Positions 1-10,797 are shown, counted from the stretch's first letter. The stretch is DNA of 64,000 nucleotides from Azospirillum thermophilum (GCF_003130795.1 NZ_CP029352.1:1156001-1220000); one strand, 5' to 3'. Numbers and translations are program-made. Notes: generated by a model not told the origin, from the letters alone.

Positions 1-2
1 TC

Positions 3-542
3 TGGAACCCGAACCTGGAGGAGGCCGGCCTGTTCGTCTCCGCCTTCGGGATCGAGCGGGCCGAGGCCGACAGCATCTTCAGCGCCTGGAAGGGCACGAC
101 CTTCTACGAATACCAGCTCCGCCGCATCGCGCCGCGGGCCCGCACCATCCTGACCTGGCTGAAGTCGCGGGAGTGCATTCCGATCGACATCCGCATGCAC
201 AAGCCCTACGAGACGCAGCTTCTGATGCATATCGAGAAGGTGGGCAAGCTGCTGGAGGCCACGCTGCTGGACATCCGCACCATCCTCTCGGACTACGAGA
301 CCGCCTTCAGCGCCTTCATGAACGGCCAGCCGGAGCCGTTCCGCGACTATCTGCGCGGCATCCGCACCCGCTACTGGCTGCTCGGCTACTGCGTGTCGGC
401 GCTGACCAGCGTGGCGCATCTCGACGGCCGCGCGATGAAGAACAATCCCGGCCGCAAGCTGTATTTCGAGGCGATGCAGAAGCTGCTGCGCCAGTTCGAC
501 GTCGCTCTCGACCGCCGCCGCGAACAGAAGGGCGCGTTCTGA
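3..542 (+). CDS. hypothetical protein, 5'-truncated by window edge
   Basis: The frame is open from the first bases and ends at TGA 540-542, giving 179 visible residues; the start lies outside the window. I do not recognise the family. The visible part is soluble, rich in Trp, Tyr, Arg and Leu, with amphipathic helices and no membrane segment or nucleotide-binding motif. An internal ATG at 195 would give a 115-residue protein, but the frame upstream has the same codon bias and stays open, so a longer gene is more likely. It lies 90 bp upstream of aroC on the same strand. No function is proposed. Confidence 0.6.
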   Translation, partial: WNPNLEEAGLFVSAFGIERAEADSIFSAWKGTTFYEYQLRRIAPRARTILTWLKSRECIPIDIRMHKPYETQLLMHIEKVGKLLEATLLDIRTILSDYETAFSAFMNGQPEPFRDYLRGIRTRYWLLGYCVSALTSVAHLDGRAMKNNPGRKLYFEAMQKLLRQFDVALDRRREQKGAF

Positions 543-632
543 GCGGACGGGAACAGGGACCACCCCCATCTCCCTTGACGCGCGTGCGCAAAAAGCCGCA
601 AAAGGCAGCGTCCGATCAGGGGAGTTCCGACG

Positions 633-1709
633 ATGGCCGGCAACAGCTTCGGCACGCTTTTCCGCTTCACCACCTGGGGCGAGAGCCATGGGCCGGCAAT
701 CGGCGTGGTGATCGACGGCTGCCCGTCCCTGATCGCGCTGGACGCCGCCCGCGACATCCAGCCCTGGATGGAGAAGCGGCGGCCCGGCCAGTCGCGCTAT
801 ACGACGCAGCGCCAGGAGCCGGACGAGGTGAAGATCCTCTCCGGCGTGTTCGAGGGCAAGACCACCGGCACGCCGATCTCGCTGCTGATCGAGAACACCG
901 ACCAGCGCTCCAAGGACTACAGCGAGATCGCCGCCAAGTTCCGGCCGGGCCACGCCGACTACACCTATTTCAAGAAGTACGGCATCCGCGACTATCGCGG
1001 CGGCGGCCGGTCCTCGGCGCGGGAGACCGCCTGCCGGGTCGCCGCCGGTGCGGTGGCGCGCAAGGTGCTGGGCCATGGCGTCTCCGTCCGCGGCGCCCTC
1101 GTCCAGATCGGCCCGCACAAGGTCGACCGCAGCCGCTGGGACTGGGCGGAGGTGGAGCGCAACCCCTTCTTCTGCCCCGACCCGGTGGCCGCCGCCCGAT
1201 GGGCCGACTATCTCGACGGCATCCGCAAGTCCGGCTCCTCGATCGGCGCGGTGGTCGAGGTGGTGGCCTCGGGCGTGCCGGTCGGGCTGGGCGACCCGCT
1301 CTACGACAAGCTCGACAGCGATCTCGCCTGCGCGATGATGACCATCAACGCGGTGAAGGGCGTCGAGATCGGCAACGGCTTCGAGGCCGCCGCCCTGACC
1401 GGCGAGCAGAACGCCGACGAGATGCGCGCCGGCCCGAACGGCGAGCCGGAGTTCCTGTCGAACAACGCCGGCGGCATCCTCGGCGGCATCTCCACCGGCC
1501 AGGACATCGTCGTCCGCTTCGCGGTGAAGCCGACCAGCTCCATCCTGACGCCGCGCCACACCGTGGACTTGCAGGGCAACGACACGGACATCATGACCAA
1601 GGGCCGCCACGACCCCTGCGTCGGCATCCGCGCCGTTCCGGTCGGCGAGGCGATGATGGCCTGCGTGCTGGCCGACCACCTGCTGCGCCGCCGCGCCGAG
1701 GAGCGCTGA
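633..1709 (+). CDS. aroC: chorismate synthase
   Basis: Converts 5-enolpyruvylshikimate-3-phosphate to chorismate with reduced FMN, the last step of the shikimate pathway, in the cytoplasm. The 358-residue product has the usual length. It carries the N-terminal signature [12 protein letters not shown] (about residues 13-24), the [12 protein letters not shown] motif in the middle, and a C-terminal TKGRHDPC segment, all typical of AroC. The start follows a GGGGAG ribosome site (CAGGGGAGTTCCGACG before the ATG). It looks monocistronic, between an unknown gene and an IalB-family gene. Identity is secure. Confidence 0.97.
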   Translation: MAGNSFGTLFRFTTWGESHGPAIGVVIDGCPSLIALDAARDIQPWMEKRRPGQSRYTTQRQEPDEVKILSGVFEGKTTGTPISLLIENTDQRSKDYSEIAAKFRPGHADYTYFKKYGIRDYRGGGRSSARETACRVAAGAVARKVLGHGVSVRGALVQIGPHKVDRSRWDWAEVERNPFFCPDPVAAARWADYLDGIRKSGSSIGAVVEVVASGVPVGLGDPLYDKLDSDLACAMMTINAVKGVEIGNGFEAAALTGEQNADEMRAGPNGEPEFLSNNAGGILGGISTGQDIVVRFAVKPTSSILTPRHTVDLQGNDTDIMTKGRHDPCVGIRAVPVGEAMMACVLADHLLRRRAEER

Positions 1710-1806
1710 CCGGAGTAGCCCGGGCGGCGGCCCGGCGCATTGCCCCGGCCTGCCGAATCCCTTACGGTGGCGTAAGCGTGGCGAAACCGATCGGGAGCCG
1801 GAACGA

Positions 1807-2370
1807 ATGGCGCGGCAATGGCGCTCGGCGCGGCGTTTTGGTTTGCTTCTTGCCGGACTGACGGGGCTGTGGACAGCCGGTGCGGCGGCCCAGGGCGCCG
1901 CACCCTTCCAGGACTATTCCGAAACCTTCAAGGACTGGAAGCTCTACTGCCAGGTCTGGCCGGCGACCCGGCGGGTGGAATGCGAGCTGACGGCCCGCGG
2001 AGCCAACGACCGCTCGGCCCGGCTGGTCTGGCTGCGCTCCACCGAACGGTGGCTGGAGGGGCTGCGCTTCCGGGTGGAGCCCGGCGCGCTGGACATCGAC
2101 AGGCCGGTCCGCGTCTGGGTCGACAACGGCCTGTTCCGCCCGGAATTCCCCTGCCGGCGCTTTGCGCTGGAGACCAACACCTGCGCCGTGCAGGATCCCG
2201 AGCTGAACCGCAGGCTGGTGGAGAAGCTGTCCGGCGGCGATCAGGTTTCCGCCGTCGGCCAGACCCCGGCCGGGGCCAAGTCGGAGATCCGCTTCTCGCT
2301 GAAGGGCTTCAAGGCGGCGGTGGAGCGCAGCGAGCAGATCCGCGCCTCCGTCGGCACGCCCTGGATGTAG
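1807..2370 (+). CDS. invasion associated locus B (IalB) family secreted protein
   Basis: A 187-residue protein with an N-terminal signal peptide (Arg-rich start, hydrophobic core, cleavage likely near AAAQG around residue 29). The mature part has the IalB-family layout: an FKDWKLYC motif, a second half built around VDNGLFR and a C-x(10)-C pair near residues 117-128, and a final FSLKGF segment. IalB-like proteins are common periplasmic proteins of alphaproteobacteria; the name comes from Bartonella and does not imply virulence here. A GGGAG site precedes the ATG. Assignment rests on motif layout, so it is likely rather than certain. Confidence 0.75.
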   Translation: MARQWRSARRFGLLLAGLTGLWTAGAAAQGAAPFQDYSETFKDWKLYCQVWPATRRVECELTARGANDRSARLVWLRSTERWLEGLRFRVEPGALDIDRPVRVWVDNGLFRPEFPCRRFALETNTCAVQDPELNRRLVEKLSGGDQVSAVGQTPAGAKSEIRFSLKGFKAAVERSEQIRASVGTPWM

Positions 2371-2492
2371 GCCGGCCGGAACGACCCGCCGCAAGGGGGG
2401 CTTTCCCGCGCTGCGGCACCCGGCTACCCTGGCGCCTCCCGGCCCGCCGCAACCGGCAGGGGCCGCAAGAAGCGAGAGGAAACGCGATCGCC

Positions 2493-3065
2493 ATGCCGCA
2501 GCCCGACCACATCATGGCCCTGCCCGTCCCCGACCCGTCGACGCTCGACGACGACATGCGGGCGCTGTTCGACAAATGCACTGAGAAGCTGGGCTTCGTG
2601 CCCAACGTCCTGCAGGCCTACAGCCTGCGCCAGAAGAAGCTGCGCACCTTCAGCCAGCTCTACAACGAGCTGATGCTGGGCGAGAGCGGGCTCAGCAAGC
2701 TGGAGCGGGAGATGATCGCGGTCGTCGTCTCCTCCGCCAACCACTGCTATTACTGCCTCGTCGCCCACGGGCAGGCGGTGCGCCGGCTGTCCGGCGATCC
2801 GGAGCTGGGCGAGATGCTGGTCGCCAACTACCGCGTCGCCCCGCTGGAACCGCGCCAGCGCGCCATGCTCGACTTCGCCTGGACGCTGACGAAGGAGCCC
2901 TGGACGGTGGGCGACAGCCACCGCGAGGCACTGCGCGCCGCCGGCTTCTCGGCCGAGGAGATCTTCGACATCGCCGACACCGTCGGCTTCTACAACATGT
3001 CGAACCGTGTCGCGACGGCGGTGGACATGCTGCCCAACCGCGAATACCACAAGCTGGACCGCTGA
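2493..3065 (+). CDS. carboxymuconolactone decarboxylase / AhpD-like peroxidase-related protein
   Basis: A 190-residue AhpD-fold protein. The redox motif is NHCYYCLVAH: Cys85 and Cys88 form the CxxC pair and His92 follows as in AhpD relatives. The N-terminal half has the LGFVPNVLQAYS segment typical of the peroxidase-related subfamily. The frame is open far upstream, but ATG 2493 follows the purine-rich AAGAAGCGAGAGGAAA, and protein-like sequence begins there. It likely acts as a cytoplasmic disulfide-dependent hydroperoxide reductase; the physiological substrate cannot be read from sequence. It sits 28 bp upstream of sppA and may be cotranscribed with it. Confidence 0.85.
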   Translation: MPQPDHIMALPVPDPSTLDDDMRALFDKCTEKLGFVPNVLQAYSLRQKKLRTFSQLYNELMLGESGLSKLEREMIAVVVSSANHCYYCLVAHGQAVRRLSGDPELGEMLVANYRVAPLEPRQRAMLDFAWTLTKEPWTVGDSHREALRAAGFSAEEIFDIADTVGFYNMSNRVATAVDMLPNREYHKLDR

Positions 3066-3093
3066 CCCGTCCTTTCCGACCGGAGCTGCCCGG

Positions 3094-4836
3094 ATGCTGA
3101 GGTTCTTCGTCCGCCTGTTCGCCTTCATCGGCTTCCTGATCGTCGCCCTCGTGGTTGCCGGGGTGGTGGTGGCCGTCCGCTACAAGCCGACCCTGCCAGA
3201 CACGATGGTGCTGGAGCTCGACCTGACCGAACCGCTGAGCGAAGGGGCCACCGACGCGCTGGGCGGCTTCCTCGGCCACGAGGCCAGCCTGCGGGACGTA
3301 CTGGACGCGCTGGAGCGCGGACGGCGCGATCCGCGGGTGAAGGGGCTGCTCGTCCGCTTCGGCAGCGACCGGCTGGGCTTCGCCCAGGCGCAGGAGCTGC
3401 GGGCGGCGGTGAGCCGCTTCCGCGACTCCGGCCGCTTCGCCGTCGCCTATGCCGAAGGGTTCGGCGAGGGCGGGGCCGGCAACCGCGCCTATCTGCTGGC
3501 CAGCGCCTTCGACGAGGTGTGGATGCAGCCGCTCGGCCTGCTGGGCGTCACCGGCCTATCGGCGCAGGTGCCCTTCGCGCGGGCGGCACTCGACCAGCTC
3601 GGCGTCGATCCGCAGCTCATGCAGCGGGAGGAATACAAGAGCTTCGCCGAAACCTTCACCAGGACCGACTTCACGCCGGCCCACCGGGAGATGATGGAGG
3701 CGCTGCTGCGCAACCTGACCGACCAGATGGTCAACGGCATCGCCGCCAGCCGGCGCCTCGCCCCGGCCGCCGTGCGCGCCGCCATCGACCGGTCGCCGCT
3801 GCTCGACCGCGAGGCGCTGGAGGCCAAGCTGATCGACCGCATCGGCTATGCCGACGAGGCGAAGGACGCCGCCCTGCGCCGCGCCACCGGGGCGGAGCTG
3901 GTCGATCTCGCCGACTACCGCTCCATCGCCGGCCCCGCCAACAGCAGCGGCCCGACCGTCGCGCTGATCCATGCGGTGGGCACCATCACCGGCGGCAAGA
4001 GCGAGCGGCCCGGCCTGGGCGACGTCACCGCCGGGTCGGAGACCATCGTGGAGGCCATCGAGGAGGCGGTGGAGGATCCGGACGTCCGCGCCATCCTGTT
4101 CCGCATCGACAGCGGCGGCGGCTCCGTCTCGGCGTCGGAGGCGATCCGCCGGGCGCTGGTCAAGGCGCGGGAGAAGGGCAAGCCCGTCATCGCCAGCATG
4201 GGCGACACCGCGGCGTCGGGCGGCTATTGGATCGCGCTCGCCGCCGACAAGATCGTCGCCTCCCCCGCCACCCTCACCGGCTCCATCGGCGTCGTCGCCG
4301 GCAAGATGGCGGCCGGCGGCCTGTCGGAGAAGCTGGGCGTCCATTGGGGAGAGGTGAAGGCGTCGCGCAACGCCGGCATGTGGTCGCCGCTGCGCCCCTT
4401 CTCCGCCTCGGAGGAGGAGCGGATGACCGCCATCATCGACCGCTCCTACGCGACCTTCCTGGAGCGGGTGGCCGAGGCCCGGCGCATGTCGCCGGAACAG
4501 GCGCGGGAAGTCGCCAAAGGCCGCGTCTGGACCGGCGAGCAGGCCCGCGAGATCGGCCTCGTCGATGCGCTGGGCGGCGAGGACGAGGCGCTGTCCCTGG
4601 CCCGCCAGGCCATCGGGCTCGCCGCCGACGCCGCCGTCACCCTGACGCCCTACCCGCCGCCCAAGAGCCTGCTGGAGCAGGTGGCGGAGCTGATGTCCGG
4701 CCGCGGCGAGCTGGTGGAGGCCGCCGCGGCGATGGCCGAACTCCGCCCGCTGCTGGCCCGGCTCGCCCCGCTGGTCGACGCGGCGCGCAGCGGCGGCCTG
4801 CAGACGGTGATGCCGCCGGTCGGCCTGTCCCGCTGA
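3094..4836 (+). CDS. sppA: signal peptide peptidase SppA, long form
   Basis: Membrane-bound serine protease that degrades cleaved signal peptides. The 580-residue product starts with a membrane anchor (FIGFLIVALVVAGVVVAV) and contains two tandem SppA/ClpP-fold repeats, as in the long form of E. coli. The Ser-Lys dyad is visible: Lys182 in EEYKSF of the first repeat and Ser375 in DTAASGGYW of the second, spaced as expected (209/409 in E. coli). I chose ATG 3094 because the anchor begins there; the open frame upstream overlaps the AhpD-like gene. An intrinsic terminator follows the stop by about 25 bp. Confidence 0.93.
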   Translation: MLRFFVRLFAFIGFLIVALVVAGVVVAVRYKPTLPDTMVLELDLTEPLSEGATDALGGFLGHEASLRDVLDALERGRRDPRVKGLLVRFGSDRLGFAQAQELRAAVSRFRDSGRFAVAYAEGFGEGGAGNRAYLLASAFDEVWMQPLGLLGVTGLSAQVPFARAALDQLGVDPQLMQREEYKSFAETFTRTDFTPAHREMMEALLRNLTDQMVNGIAASRRLAPAAVRAAIDRSPLLDREALEAKLIDRIGYADEAKDAALRRATGAELVDLADYRSIAGPANSSGPTVALIHAVGTITGGKSERPGLGDVTAGSETIVEAIEEAVEDPDVRAILFRIDSGGGSVSASEAIRRALVKAREKGKPVIASMGDTAASGGYWIALAADKIVASPATLTGSIGVVAGKMAAGGLSEKLGVHWGEVKASRNAGMWSPLRPFSASEEERMTAIIDRSYATFLERVAEARRMSPEQAREVAKGRVWTGEQAREIGLVDALGGEDEALSLARQAIGLAADAAVTLTPYPPPKSLLEQVAELMSGRGELVEAAAAMAELRPLLARLAPLVDAARSGGLQTVMPPVGLSR

Positions 4837-4859
4837 TCCCACCGCCGCGCCCTCCCGGA

Positions 4860-4895
4860 AGCCCCCGCGCGGGACTGCCTGCGCGGGGGCTTTTT
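4860..4895 (+). terminator. intrinsic terminator after sppA
   Basis: Perfect 11-bp stem AGCCCCCGCGC / GCGCGGGGGCT with a 10-nt loop, followed by a run of five T. It lies just after the sppA stop and faces rightward. Confidence 0.92.
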
Positions 4896-5117
4896 GCGCC
4901 AAAGTCATAGCGCTACCGGAGGGGTGGAAGAAATCATCGCCGGCCGGTACGTTATGTTAAGGGTGTATTCAAATTGTTGTCGCACCTTCCGCGGCCGACA
5001 TACCCCAGCGCTTTCGTTGGTTCTATCACTTGCGCAAAGACTAGGCACAGGCATCCGAAAGAATAAGCGGTTCGATCAGACGGATCACCGCATCGAGTCG
5101 CTACTTTATTAGTTATG

Positions 5118-5146
5118 TTGACCGGTCGGACGGCTTCCTATATAGC
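5118..5146 (+). promoter_or_regulatory. candidate sigma-70-type promoter for the CheB/CheR operon
   Basis: TTGACC at 5118 is followed by overlapping -10 options: TATATA at 5139 (15-bp spacing) or TATAGC at 5141 (17-bp spacing). The surrounding 4896-5194 segment is the only notably AT-richer stretch here, has no convincing gene, and lies directly upstream of the GTG start at 5195. Prediction from sequence only. Confidence 0.4.
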
Positions 5147-5194
5147 CGAAAATCCCATTGCGATGGGTCTCCGCAGCCGCAGCAGTCGATTACC

Positions 5195-8100
5195 GTGCTT
5201 CCAGAAGACCGTGAAACACCGCAGGACGCCGCGGCTCCCCTGCCAAGCCAGCCGGACGATCCGGCCGGCGCGCCGGAAGCCGGCTCCGCAGGCGCGGCCG
5301 ATCCGCAACCCTGCTGCATCGTCGGCATCGGCGCCTCGGCCGGCGGGCTGGAGGCGCTGCAGCGCTTCTTCGACGCGGTCCCCGGCGACAGCGACCTCGC
5401 CTATGTCGTGGTCCAGCACCTGTCGCCCGTCCACAAGAGCCTGATGGTCGACCTGCTGTCCAAGCACACGGACATGGAGGTGGTGCAGGCGACCGACGGC
5501 GTGCGGGTGGAGCGCAACACCGTCTATCTCCTGCCGCCGGGCAAGCACCTCACCATCGAGAACGGCGCCCTGCGCCTGACGACCAAGGATGCCGGCAGCG
5601 GGATGAGCCTGCCGATCGACATCTTCCTGATGGCGCTGGCGAACGACCAGGGGCCGCTCGCCATGGGGGTGATCCTGTCGGGGACCGGTTCGGACGGGAC
5701 GCGGGGGGTTCTGGCGATCAAGTCGGCCGGCGGCTTCACGGCGGCGCAGGAGCCGGAGACCGCCCAGTTCGACGGCATGCCGCGCAGCGCCATCGCCACC
5801 GGGCAGGTGGACCTCGTCCTGCCGCCCCAGGACCTGCCGGCGAAGCTGATCGAGCTGGCCCGCAAGGTGCTGGCGAAGGCCCGCCCCACCCCGCCCGCCC
5901 GCCCGCGCGACGGCGCCGCCGATCCGCTGGCCCAGATCGTCGCGGCCATCCGCTCCGTCACCGGTGTCGATTTCACCCACTACAAGCTCGCCACGCTGCT
6001 GCGCCGGATCGAGCGGCGGATGCACGCCGCCGGGATCGACTCGATGGACGAGTATGCGGCCCTGCTGCGCCGCAGCAGCGCCGAGGCGGTCAGCCTGTAC
6101 AAGGAGATGCTGATCGGCGTCACCCGCTTCTTCCGCGACGAGGCGGCCTTCAAGGCGCTGGCGGACAAGGCGGTGCCGGCGCTGCTGGCCAACCGCAGCC
6201 CGACCGACATGCTGCGCGTCTGGGTCTGCGGCTGCGCCACCGGCGAGGAGGCCTACTCCATCGCCATCCTGTTCGCCGAGGCGCAGGAGCGGCTGGGCCG
6301 CAGCTTCGACGTCAAGATCTTCGCCACCGACATCGATCAGGACAGCATCGAAACGGCCAGCCTCGGCGAGTATCCGCGCTCCATCGCGGAGGACGTCTCG
6401 CAGGACCGCCTCGCCCGCTTCTTCACGCAGCGCGGCGAAACCTATGTCGTCTCGCGCGATATCCGCCGCATGGTGGTGTTCGCCGTCCACAACATCATGC
6501 GGGATCCGCCCTTCACCAAGATCGACCTGGTGAGCTGCCGCAACCTGCTGATCTACATGGACCAGCCGTTGCAGCGAAAGGTGCTGAGCCTGTTCCAGTA
6601 CGCGCTGCGCCAGAGCGGATTCCTGTTCCTCGGCACCAGCGAGACGCTGGGCGACCTGCAGCCGGAATTCCACACGCTGGACGGCCGCAACAAGCTGTTC
6701 CAGAGCCTGCGCACCGGATCCTACCGGCTGTCCCGGCTGCTGGTCCCGACCGTCGCCGCCCCGCTCGCCCGGCACGGCGACGAGGGCTCCAACGCGGCGA
6801 TGGAGGAAGGGGCGGCGATCGACGAGGCGATCGCCGCCCTGCTGAAGGCCTATGTCCCGCCGGCCCTGCTGGTCAACGAGCAGTTCAACATCATGCATGT
6901 CTTCGGCGACGCCTCCAGCCTGCTGAAGGTGCCGGCCGGCGACGCCACGCTCAGCGTGCTGAAGCTGCTGCCCTCCTCGGTCGCCATGGTGACGGGCACC
7001 GCGCTCAACCGCGCCTTCCGGTCGGGGGAGGAGTTCACCCTGTCCAGCATCCCGGTGAAGGACCGCGAGGGCGTCTCGACCATCAGCCTGCGCGTCAAGC
7101 CGGTGGTCGCCCGCAAGACCGGCCGCCGCTTCGCCCTGGTCGTGCTGGATTCGGCGAACGCGCCGCTGCTGCTGCCGGAGTCCGACTTCGACCTGAACGC
7201 CGACGCCGCCGAGCGCATCCGCGGGCTGGAGCAGGAGCTGGTGTCGCGCGGCGAGAACCTGCAGGCGACGATCGAGGAGCTGGAGACCGCCAACGAGGAG
7301 CTGCAGGCGACCAACGAGGAGCTGCTGGCCTCCAACGAGGAGTTGCAGAGCACCAACGAGGAGCTGCAGTCGGTCAACGAGGAGCTCTACTCGGTCAACA
7401 CCGAGTATCAGGCCAAGGTCGAAGAGCTGACGGAGATCACCAACGACCTCGACAACCTGCTGCGCTCGACCGAGATCGGGACGATCTTCCTCGACAGCGA
7501 TTTCGTCATCCGCCGCTTCACGCCGGCGGCGGCCGGCTTCATCAACATCATCCCGCGCGACGTCGGCCGGTCGATCAGCCATCTGTCGACCAACATCGAC
7601 TACCCGTCCTTCCTCGACGACATCCGCGGCGTGTTCGACAGCCACCTGCCGATCGAGCGCCACGTCCGGGTGCGCGACGGCCGCTGGATCCTGACCCGCA
7701 TCCTCCCCTACCTGACCGACAAGAACCAGGTATCGGGGGTCGTCGTCACCTTCGTCGACGTCACCGCCACCAAGGAGGCGGAGCAGACGCTGCAGAGCGT
7801 GCTCGACAGCCTGCCGGAGCATATCGCCGTCATCGACCGGGACGGGCGGATCGTCACGGTCAACGCGGCCTGGCGGTCCTTCGGCACGCTGAACGGCGCG
7901 CCGGCGCTGGAGCGCTGCGGCGTCGGGACCAACTACCTGGGGGCCTGCGACGTCACCGAAGGGGTGGAGGGCGAGGAGATCGCCCGCGCCGCCCACGACG
8001 GGCTGACCCGCATCCTGCGGGGCGAGATGTCCAGCTTCACCATCGAGTACCCCTGCCATTCCGCCACGGAGCATCGCTGGTTCCTGATGCATGCGGTGCG

Positions 8101-8251
8101 GCTGAACGATCCGCAGGGCGGCGTCGTGGTCAGCCACATCGACATCACCAACCGCAAGCTGATGGAGAACCGGCTGGCGACCGCGAGGACCGGCAGCGGC
8201 GCGGCGGCCGAACCGGCCGATGCCGCCAGCCTGGTCGAGGAGGCGCCGTGA
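5195..8251 (+). CDS. CheB/CheR chimera: methylesterase-methyltransferase with coiled coil and PAS domains
   Basis: A 1018-residue signalling protein. A CheB methylesterase domain comes first, with the catalytic triad readable as Ser49 (GASAGG), His75 (QHLSP) and Asp167 (GTGSDG). CheR N-terminal and SAM-binding domains follow ([11 protein letters not shown] near 342-356). Then comes a long coiled coil (about 672-749) of repeated NEELQ-type heptads, and two PAS-like domains to the C-terminus. No receiver domain precedes CheB, so the esterase may be constitutive or controlled through partners. The start is GTG with a weak ribosome site. The stop overlaps the GTG of the next kinase (GTGA), so the two are translationally coupled and likely one pathway. 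Confidence 0.92.
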   Translation: MLPEDRETPQDAAAPLPSQPDDPAGAPEAGSAGAADPQPCCIVGIGASAGGLEALQRFFDAVPGDSDLAYVVVQHLSPVHKSLMVDLLSKHTDMEVVQATDGVRVERNTVYLLPPGKHLTIENGALRLTTKDAGSGMSLPIDIFLMALANDQGPLAMGVILSGTGSDGTRGVLAIKSAGGFTAAQEPETAQFDGMPRSAIATGQVDLVLPPQDLPAKLIELARKVLAKARPTPPARPRDGAADPLAQIVAAIRSVTGVDFTHYKLATLLRRIERRMHAAGIDSMDEYAALLRRSSAEAVSLYKEMLIGVTRFFRDEAAFKALADKAVPALLANRSPTDMLRVWVCGCATGEEAYSIAILFAEAQERLGRSFDVKIFATDIDQDSIETASLGEYPRSIAEDVSQDRLARFFTQRGETYVVSRDIRRMVVFAVHNIMRDPPFTKIDLVSCRNLLIYMDQPLQRKVLSLFQYALRQSGFLFLGTSETLGDLQPEFHTLDGRNKLFQSLRTGSYRLSRLLVPTVAAPLARHGDEGSNAAMEEGAAIDEAIAALLKAYVPPALLVNEQFNIMHVFGDASSLLKVPAGDATLSVLKLLPSSVAMVTGTALNRAFRSGEEFTLSSIPVKDREGVSTISLRVKPVVARKTGRRFALVVLDSANAPLLLPESDFDLNADAAERIRGLEQELVSRGENLQATIEELETANEELQATNEELLASNEELQSTNEELQSVNEELYSVNTEYQAKVEELTEITNDLDNLLRSTEIGTIFLDSDFVIRRFTPAAAGFINIIPRDVGRSISHLSTNIDYPSFLDDIRGVFDSHLPIERHVRVRDGRWILTRILPYLTDKNQVSGVVVTFVDVTATKEAEQTLQSVLDSLPEHIAVIDRDGRIVTVNAAWRSFGTLNGAPALERCGVGTNYLGACDVTEGVEGEEIARAAHDGLTRILRGEMSSFTIEYPCHSATEHRWFLMHAVRLNDPQGGVVVSHIDITNRKLMENRLATARTGSGAAAEPADAASLVEEAP

Positions 8252-10797
8252 CCGAGGATCTGCCCGGCCGGCTGCGCCGGCGCGCCGAAACCATCCTGAA
8301 CGACGGCCTGTTCGAAGGCGCCGAACCGACGGCCACCACCCTGAGGGAGGTGGTGCACGAGCTGTACGTCCATCAGGCCGAGCTGGAAATCCAGAACGAG
8401 GAGCTGCGCACCGCCCAGCAGGCGCTGGAGGCCTCGCGCATCCAGTATCTCCAGCTCTTCCAGTCCATCCCGGTGGCCTGCCTGACGGTGACCGCCGCCG
8501 GTATCGTCGGCGAGGCGAACGCCGCGGCGGAGCGGCAGTTCGGCCTGCCGATGCGCCGGCTGACCGGGCGCCCGCTGACCCTGCTGGTCGATCCGGCGGA
8601 CCACGGCCGCCTCTTCACCGCCCTCACCCGGCTGCGCGAGACCGGCAAGTGGGTCCGGCAGGAATATGCCTATCTCGGCGGCCAGGGGGCGATGATCGAC
8701 GGGCTGACCGACGCCCGCCCGGTGGCGCTGGAGGACGGCGAGAAGGGCGACGTCCTGCTGACCATCACCGACCTGACCGAGCGGAACATCTGGCTGCGCG
8801 AGATCCAGCACACCCGCGACGAGGCGGAACGGGCGCGCGCCGCCTACCACCACATCCTGCAGGCGGTGGCCGACGGCATCTTCGGGCTCGACCCGCAGGG
8901 CCGCATCCGCTTCGCCAACGCCGCCGCCCTGGCGATCACCGGCTTCCACGAGGCCGATCTGGTCGGGCGGACGCTGGAGGAGCTGCTGCCCGCGGACGGA
9001 CCGGACGGGGTGCGCAGCGCGCTCGCGGCCCTGGCCGGGGAGGACGGGCGGCAGCGGACGATCGCGGCGGCCCGCCTCTACCGCCGCGACGGCACCCTCT
9101 TCACCGCGGAGATGAAGCTCTCGCCGATCCGTGAGCAGGGGCGGATCGAGGGGGCCATCGAGGGAGCCGTCGTCGCCTTCCGCGACGTCACCGCCCAGCG
9201 CGCCGCCGAGGAGGCGCTGAGCCTGAGCGAGCGGCGGCACCGCGTCCTCGTCCAGTCGCTGCACGAGGGGCTCGCCATGCTGTCGGCGGACGGCACGGTG
9301 CAGGTCGCCAACGCCATGGCGGAGCGGCTGCTGCAGGGGCCGGCGGCCATCCTGCTCGACCCCAAGGCGCAGGAGCTGGGCGGGCCGCGACGGCCGGGCG
9401 ACCACCGGGCCTCCACCGCCGGCCGGCGCATCGTGGATGCCGACGGGGTCCGGCTGACCGGCCTGCCGCCGGCCGCCCGCGCCGCCCGCAGCGGCAAGCC
9501 GGTGGTCGAGCAGATCCTCGGCATCGCCGAGGGCGACGGGGCCGCCGCGCCGGTTCGCTGGCTGCGGGTGTCCAGCCACCCGGTCTGCGGGCCGGACGGC
9601 GCGGTCCAGGCGGTGGTCTCCAGCGTCACCGACATCACCGCCATGAAGGCGCTGGAGCGCGAGCTGAACGTCGCGCTCGACGCCAAGGAACGCTTCATGG
9701 CCTCGGCCAGCCACGACCTGCGCCAGCCGGTCCAGGCGCTGATGCTGCTGTCCGGCCTGCTGCTGCGCGAACCGCTGCCCGACACCGCCCGCACCCTGGC
9801 CGACCAGCTCCGCGTCTCGGTCGGGTCGCTGGGCAGCCTGCTCGACTGCATGCTGGACATCTCCAAGCTGGAGGCCGGGCTGGTGTCGCCCGACGTCGCG
9901 CCGGTCGACCTCGGCGAGCTGTTCGGGCGGCTCGACCGCGAGTTCCAGCCGGTGGCGGCCTCGCAGGGCATCCGGCTGCGCTCCGTCGTCCCCCGGCTGA
10001 CCGTCCACACCGACGGGGCGCTGATGGAGCGGGTGCTGCGCAACCTGCTGGCCAACGCCATCCGCTATACGCAGCGGGGCCGCGTCCTGGTCGGCGTCCG
10101 CCGCCGCCGGGACCGGCTGCGGCTGGAGGTCTGGGACACCGGCATCGGCATCGCGGAGAACCAGCTCGACCGCATCTTCCAGGACTTCTACCAGGTCGGC
10201 AACGCCGCCCGCGACCGGCGGGAGGGGCTGGGCATGGGGCTCAGCATCGCCAAGCGCCTCGTCGCCATGCTGGGCGGCACCATCGAGGTGACCTCGCAGC
10301 TCGGCCGCGGCTCCTGCTTCTGCGTCTGCCTGCCGCTGCCGCAGAGCGGACCGCAGGCGCCGGACGGGCAGGACGGCACGCTCGGCGCTGCCGCCGGCGA
10401 CGGGACGGACGGCGCGGCGGACGGCGGCGACGCGCTGGTCCTGCTGGTGGAGGACGACGCGGTCATCCGCATGGCCCTCTCGCTGATGCTGGAGGGCTGG
10501 GGCTATCAGGTCGTCGACGCCGGCACGGTCGGCGAGGCCTACGGCCATCTCGACGAGGGGCTGTCGCCCGACCTGATCCTGGCCGACTACCGCCTGCCCG
10601 ACGGGGCGACCGGGCTGATGGTCATGGACACGGTGCGCCGCCGGCTGGGCCGCGACATACCGGGGGTGCTGCTGACCGGCGACACCTCGTCCGACCGGCT
10701 GCGCGAGGCGACGGGCGCCCAGTGCGCCCTGCTGCACAAGCCGATCCAGCCCCACGCCCTGCACAGCACGGTCCGCACCGCGCTCGGCCAGCAGTAA
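8248..10797 (+). CDS. PAS-containing hybrid sensor histidine kinase/response regulator
   Basis: An 849-residue cytoplasmic hybrid kinase without membrane segments. Three PAS-like modules occupy roughly residues 60-480. A HisKA domain follows with the phospho-accepting His489 in SASHDLRQPVQAL, then an HATPase_c domain (NAIRYTQRG, DTGIGI, GLGMGLSIAKRL). A C-terminal receiver domain has Asp780 in LILADYRLPDG. The start is the GTG inside the GTGA overlap with the CheB/CheR gene, which fixes the coupling. The N-terminal segment resembles the one preceding the first PAS in kinases paired with CheB/CheR chimeras. Input signal and output are unknown. Confidence 0.9.
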   Translation: MTEDLPGRLRRRAETILNDGLFEGAEPTATTLREVVHELYVHQAELEIQNEELRTAQQALEASRIQYLQLFQSIPVACLTVTAAGIVGEANAAAERQFGLPMRRLTGRPLTLLVDPADHGRLFTALTRLRETGKWVRQEYAYLGGQGAMIDGLTDARPVALEDGEKGDVLLTITDLTERNIWLREIQHTRDEAERARAAYHHILQAVADGIFGLDPQGRIRFANAAALAITGFHEADLVGRTLEELLPADGPDGVRSALAALAGEDGRQRTIAAARLYRRDGTLFTAEMKLSPIREQGRIEGAIEGAVVAFRDVTAQRAAEEALSLSERRHRVLVQSLHEGLAMLSADGTVQVANAMAERLLQGPAAILLDPKAQELGGPRRPGDHRASTAGRRIVDADGVRLTGLPPAARAARSGKPVVEQILGIAEGDGAAAPVRWLRVSSHPVCGPDGAVQAVVSSVTDITAMKALERELNVALDAKERFMASASHDLRQPVQALMLLSGLLLREPLPDTARTLADQLRVSVGSLGSLLDCMLDISKLEAGLVSPDVAPVDLGELFGRLDREFQPVAASQGIRLRSVVPRLTVHTDGALMERVLRNLLANAIRYTQRGRVLVGVRRRRDRLRLEVWDTGIGIAENQLDRIFQDFYQVGNAARDRREGLGMGLSIAKRLVAMLGGTIEVTSQLGRGSCFCVCLPLPQSGPQAPDGQDGTLGAAAGDGTDGAADGGDALVLLVEDDAVIRMALSLMLEGWGYQVVDAGTVGEAYGHLDEGLSPDLILADYRLPDGATGLMVMDTVRRRLGRDIPGVLLTGDTSSDRLREATGAQCALLHKPIQPHALHSTVRTALGQQ

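Noticed and set aside
5138..8137. Very long minus-strand open frame opposite the CheB/CheR gene (999 codons), with similar long frames opposite the kinase, fdhF, hyfD and pbp1A
   Set aside because: Artefacts of high GC: the predicted proteins are His/Gln/Arg-rich, lack domains and ribosome sites, and lie wholly opposite strongly conserved genes.
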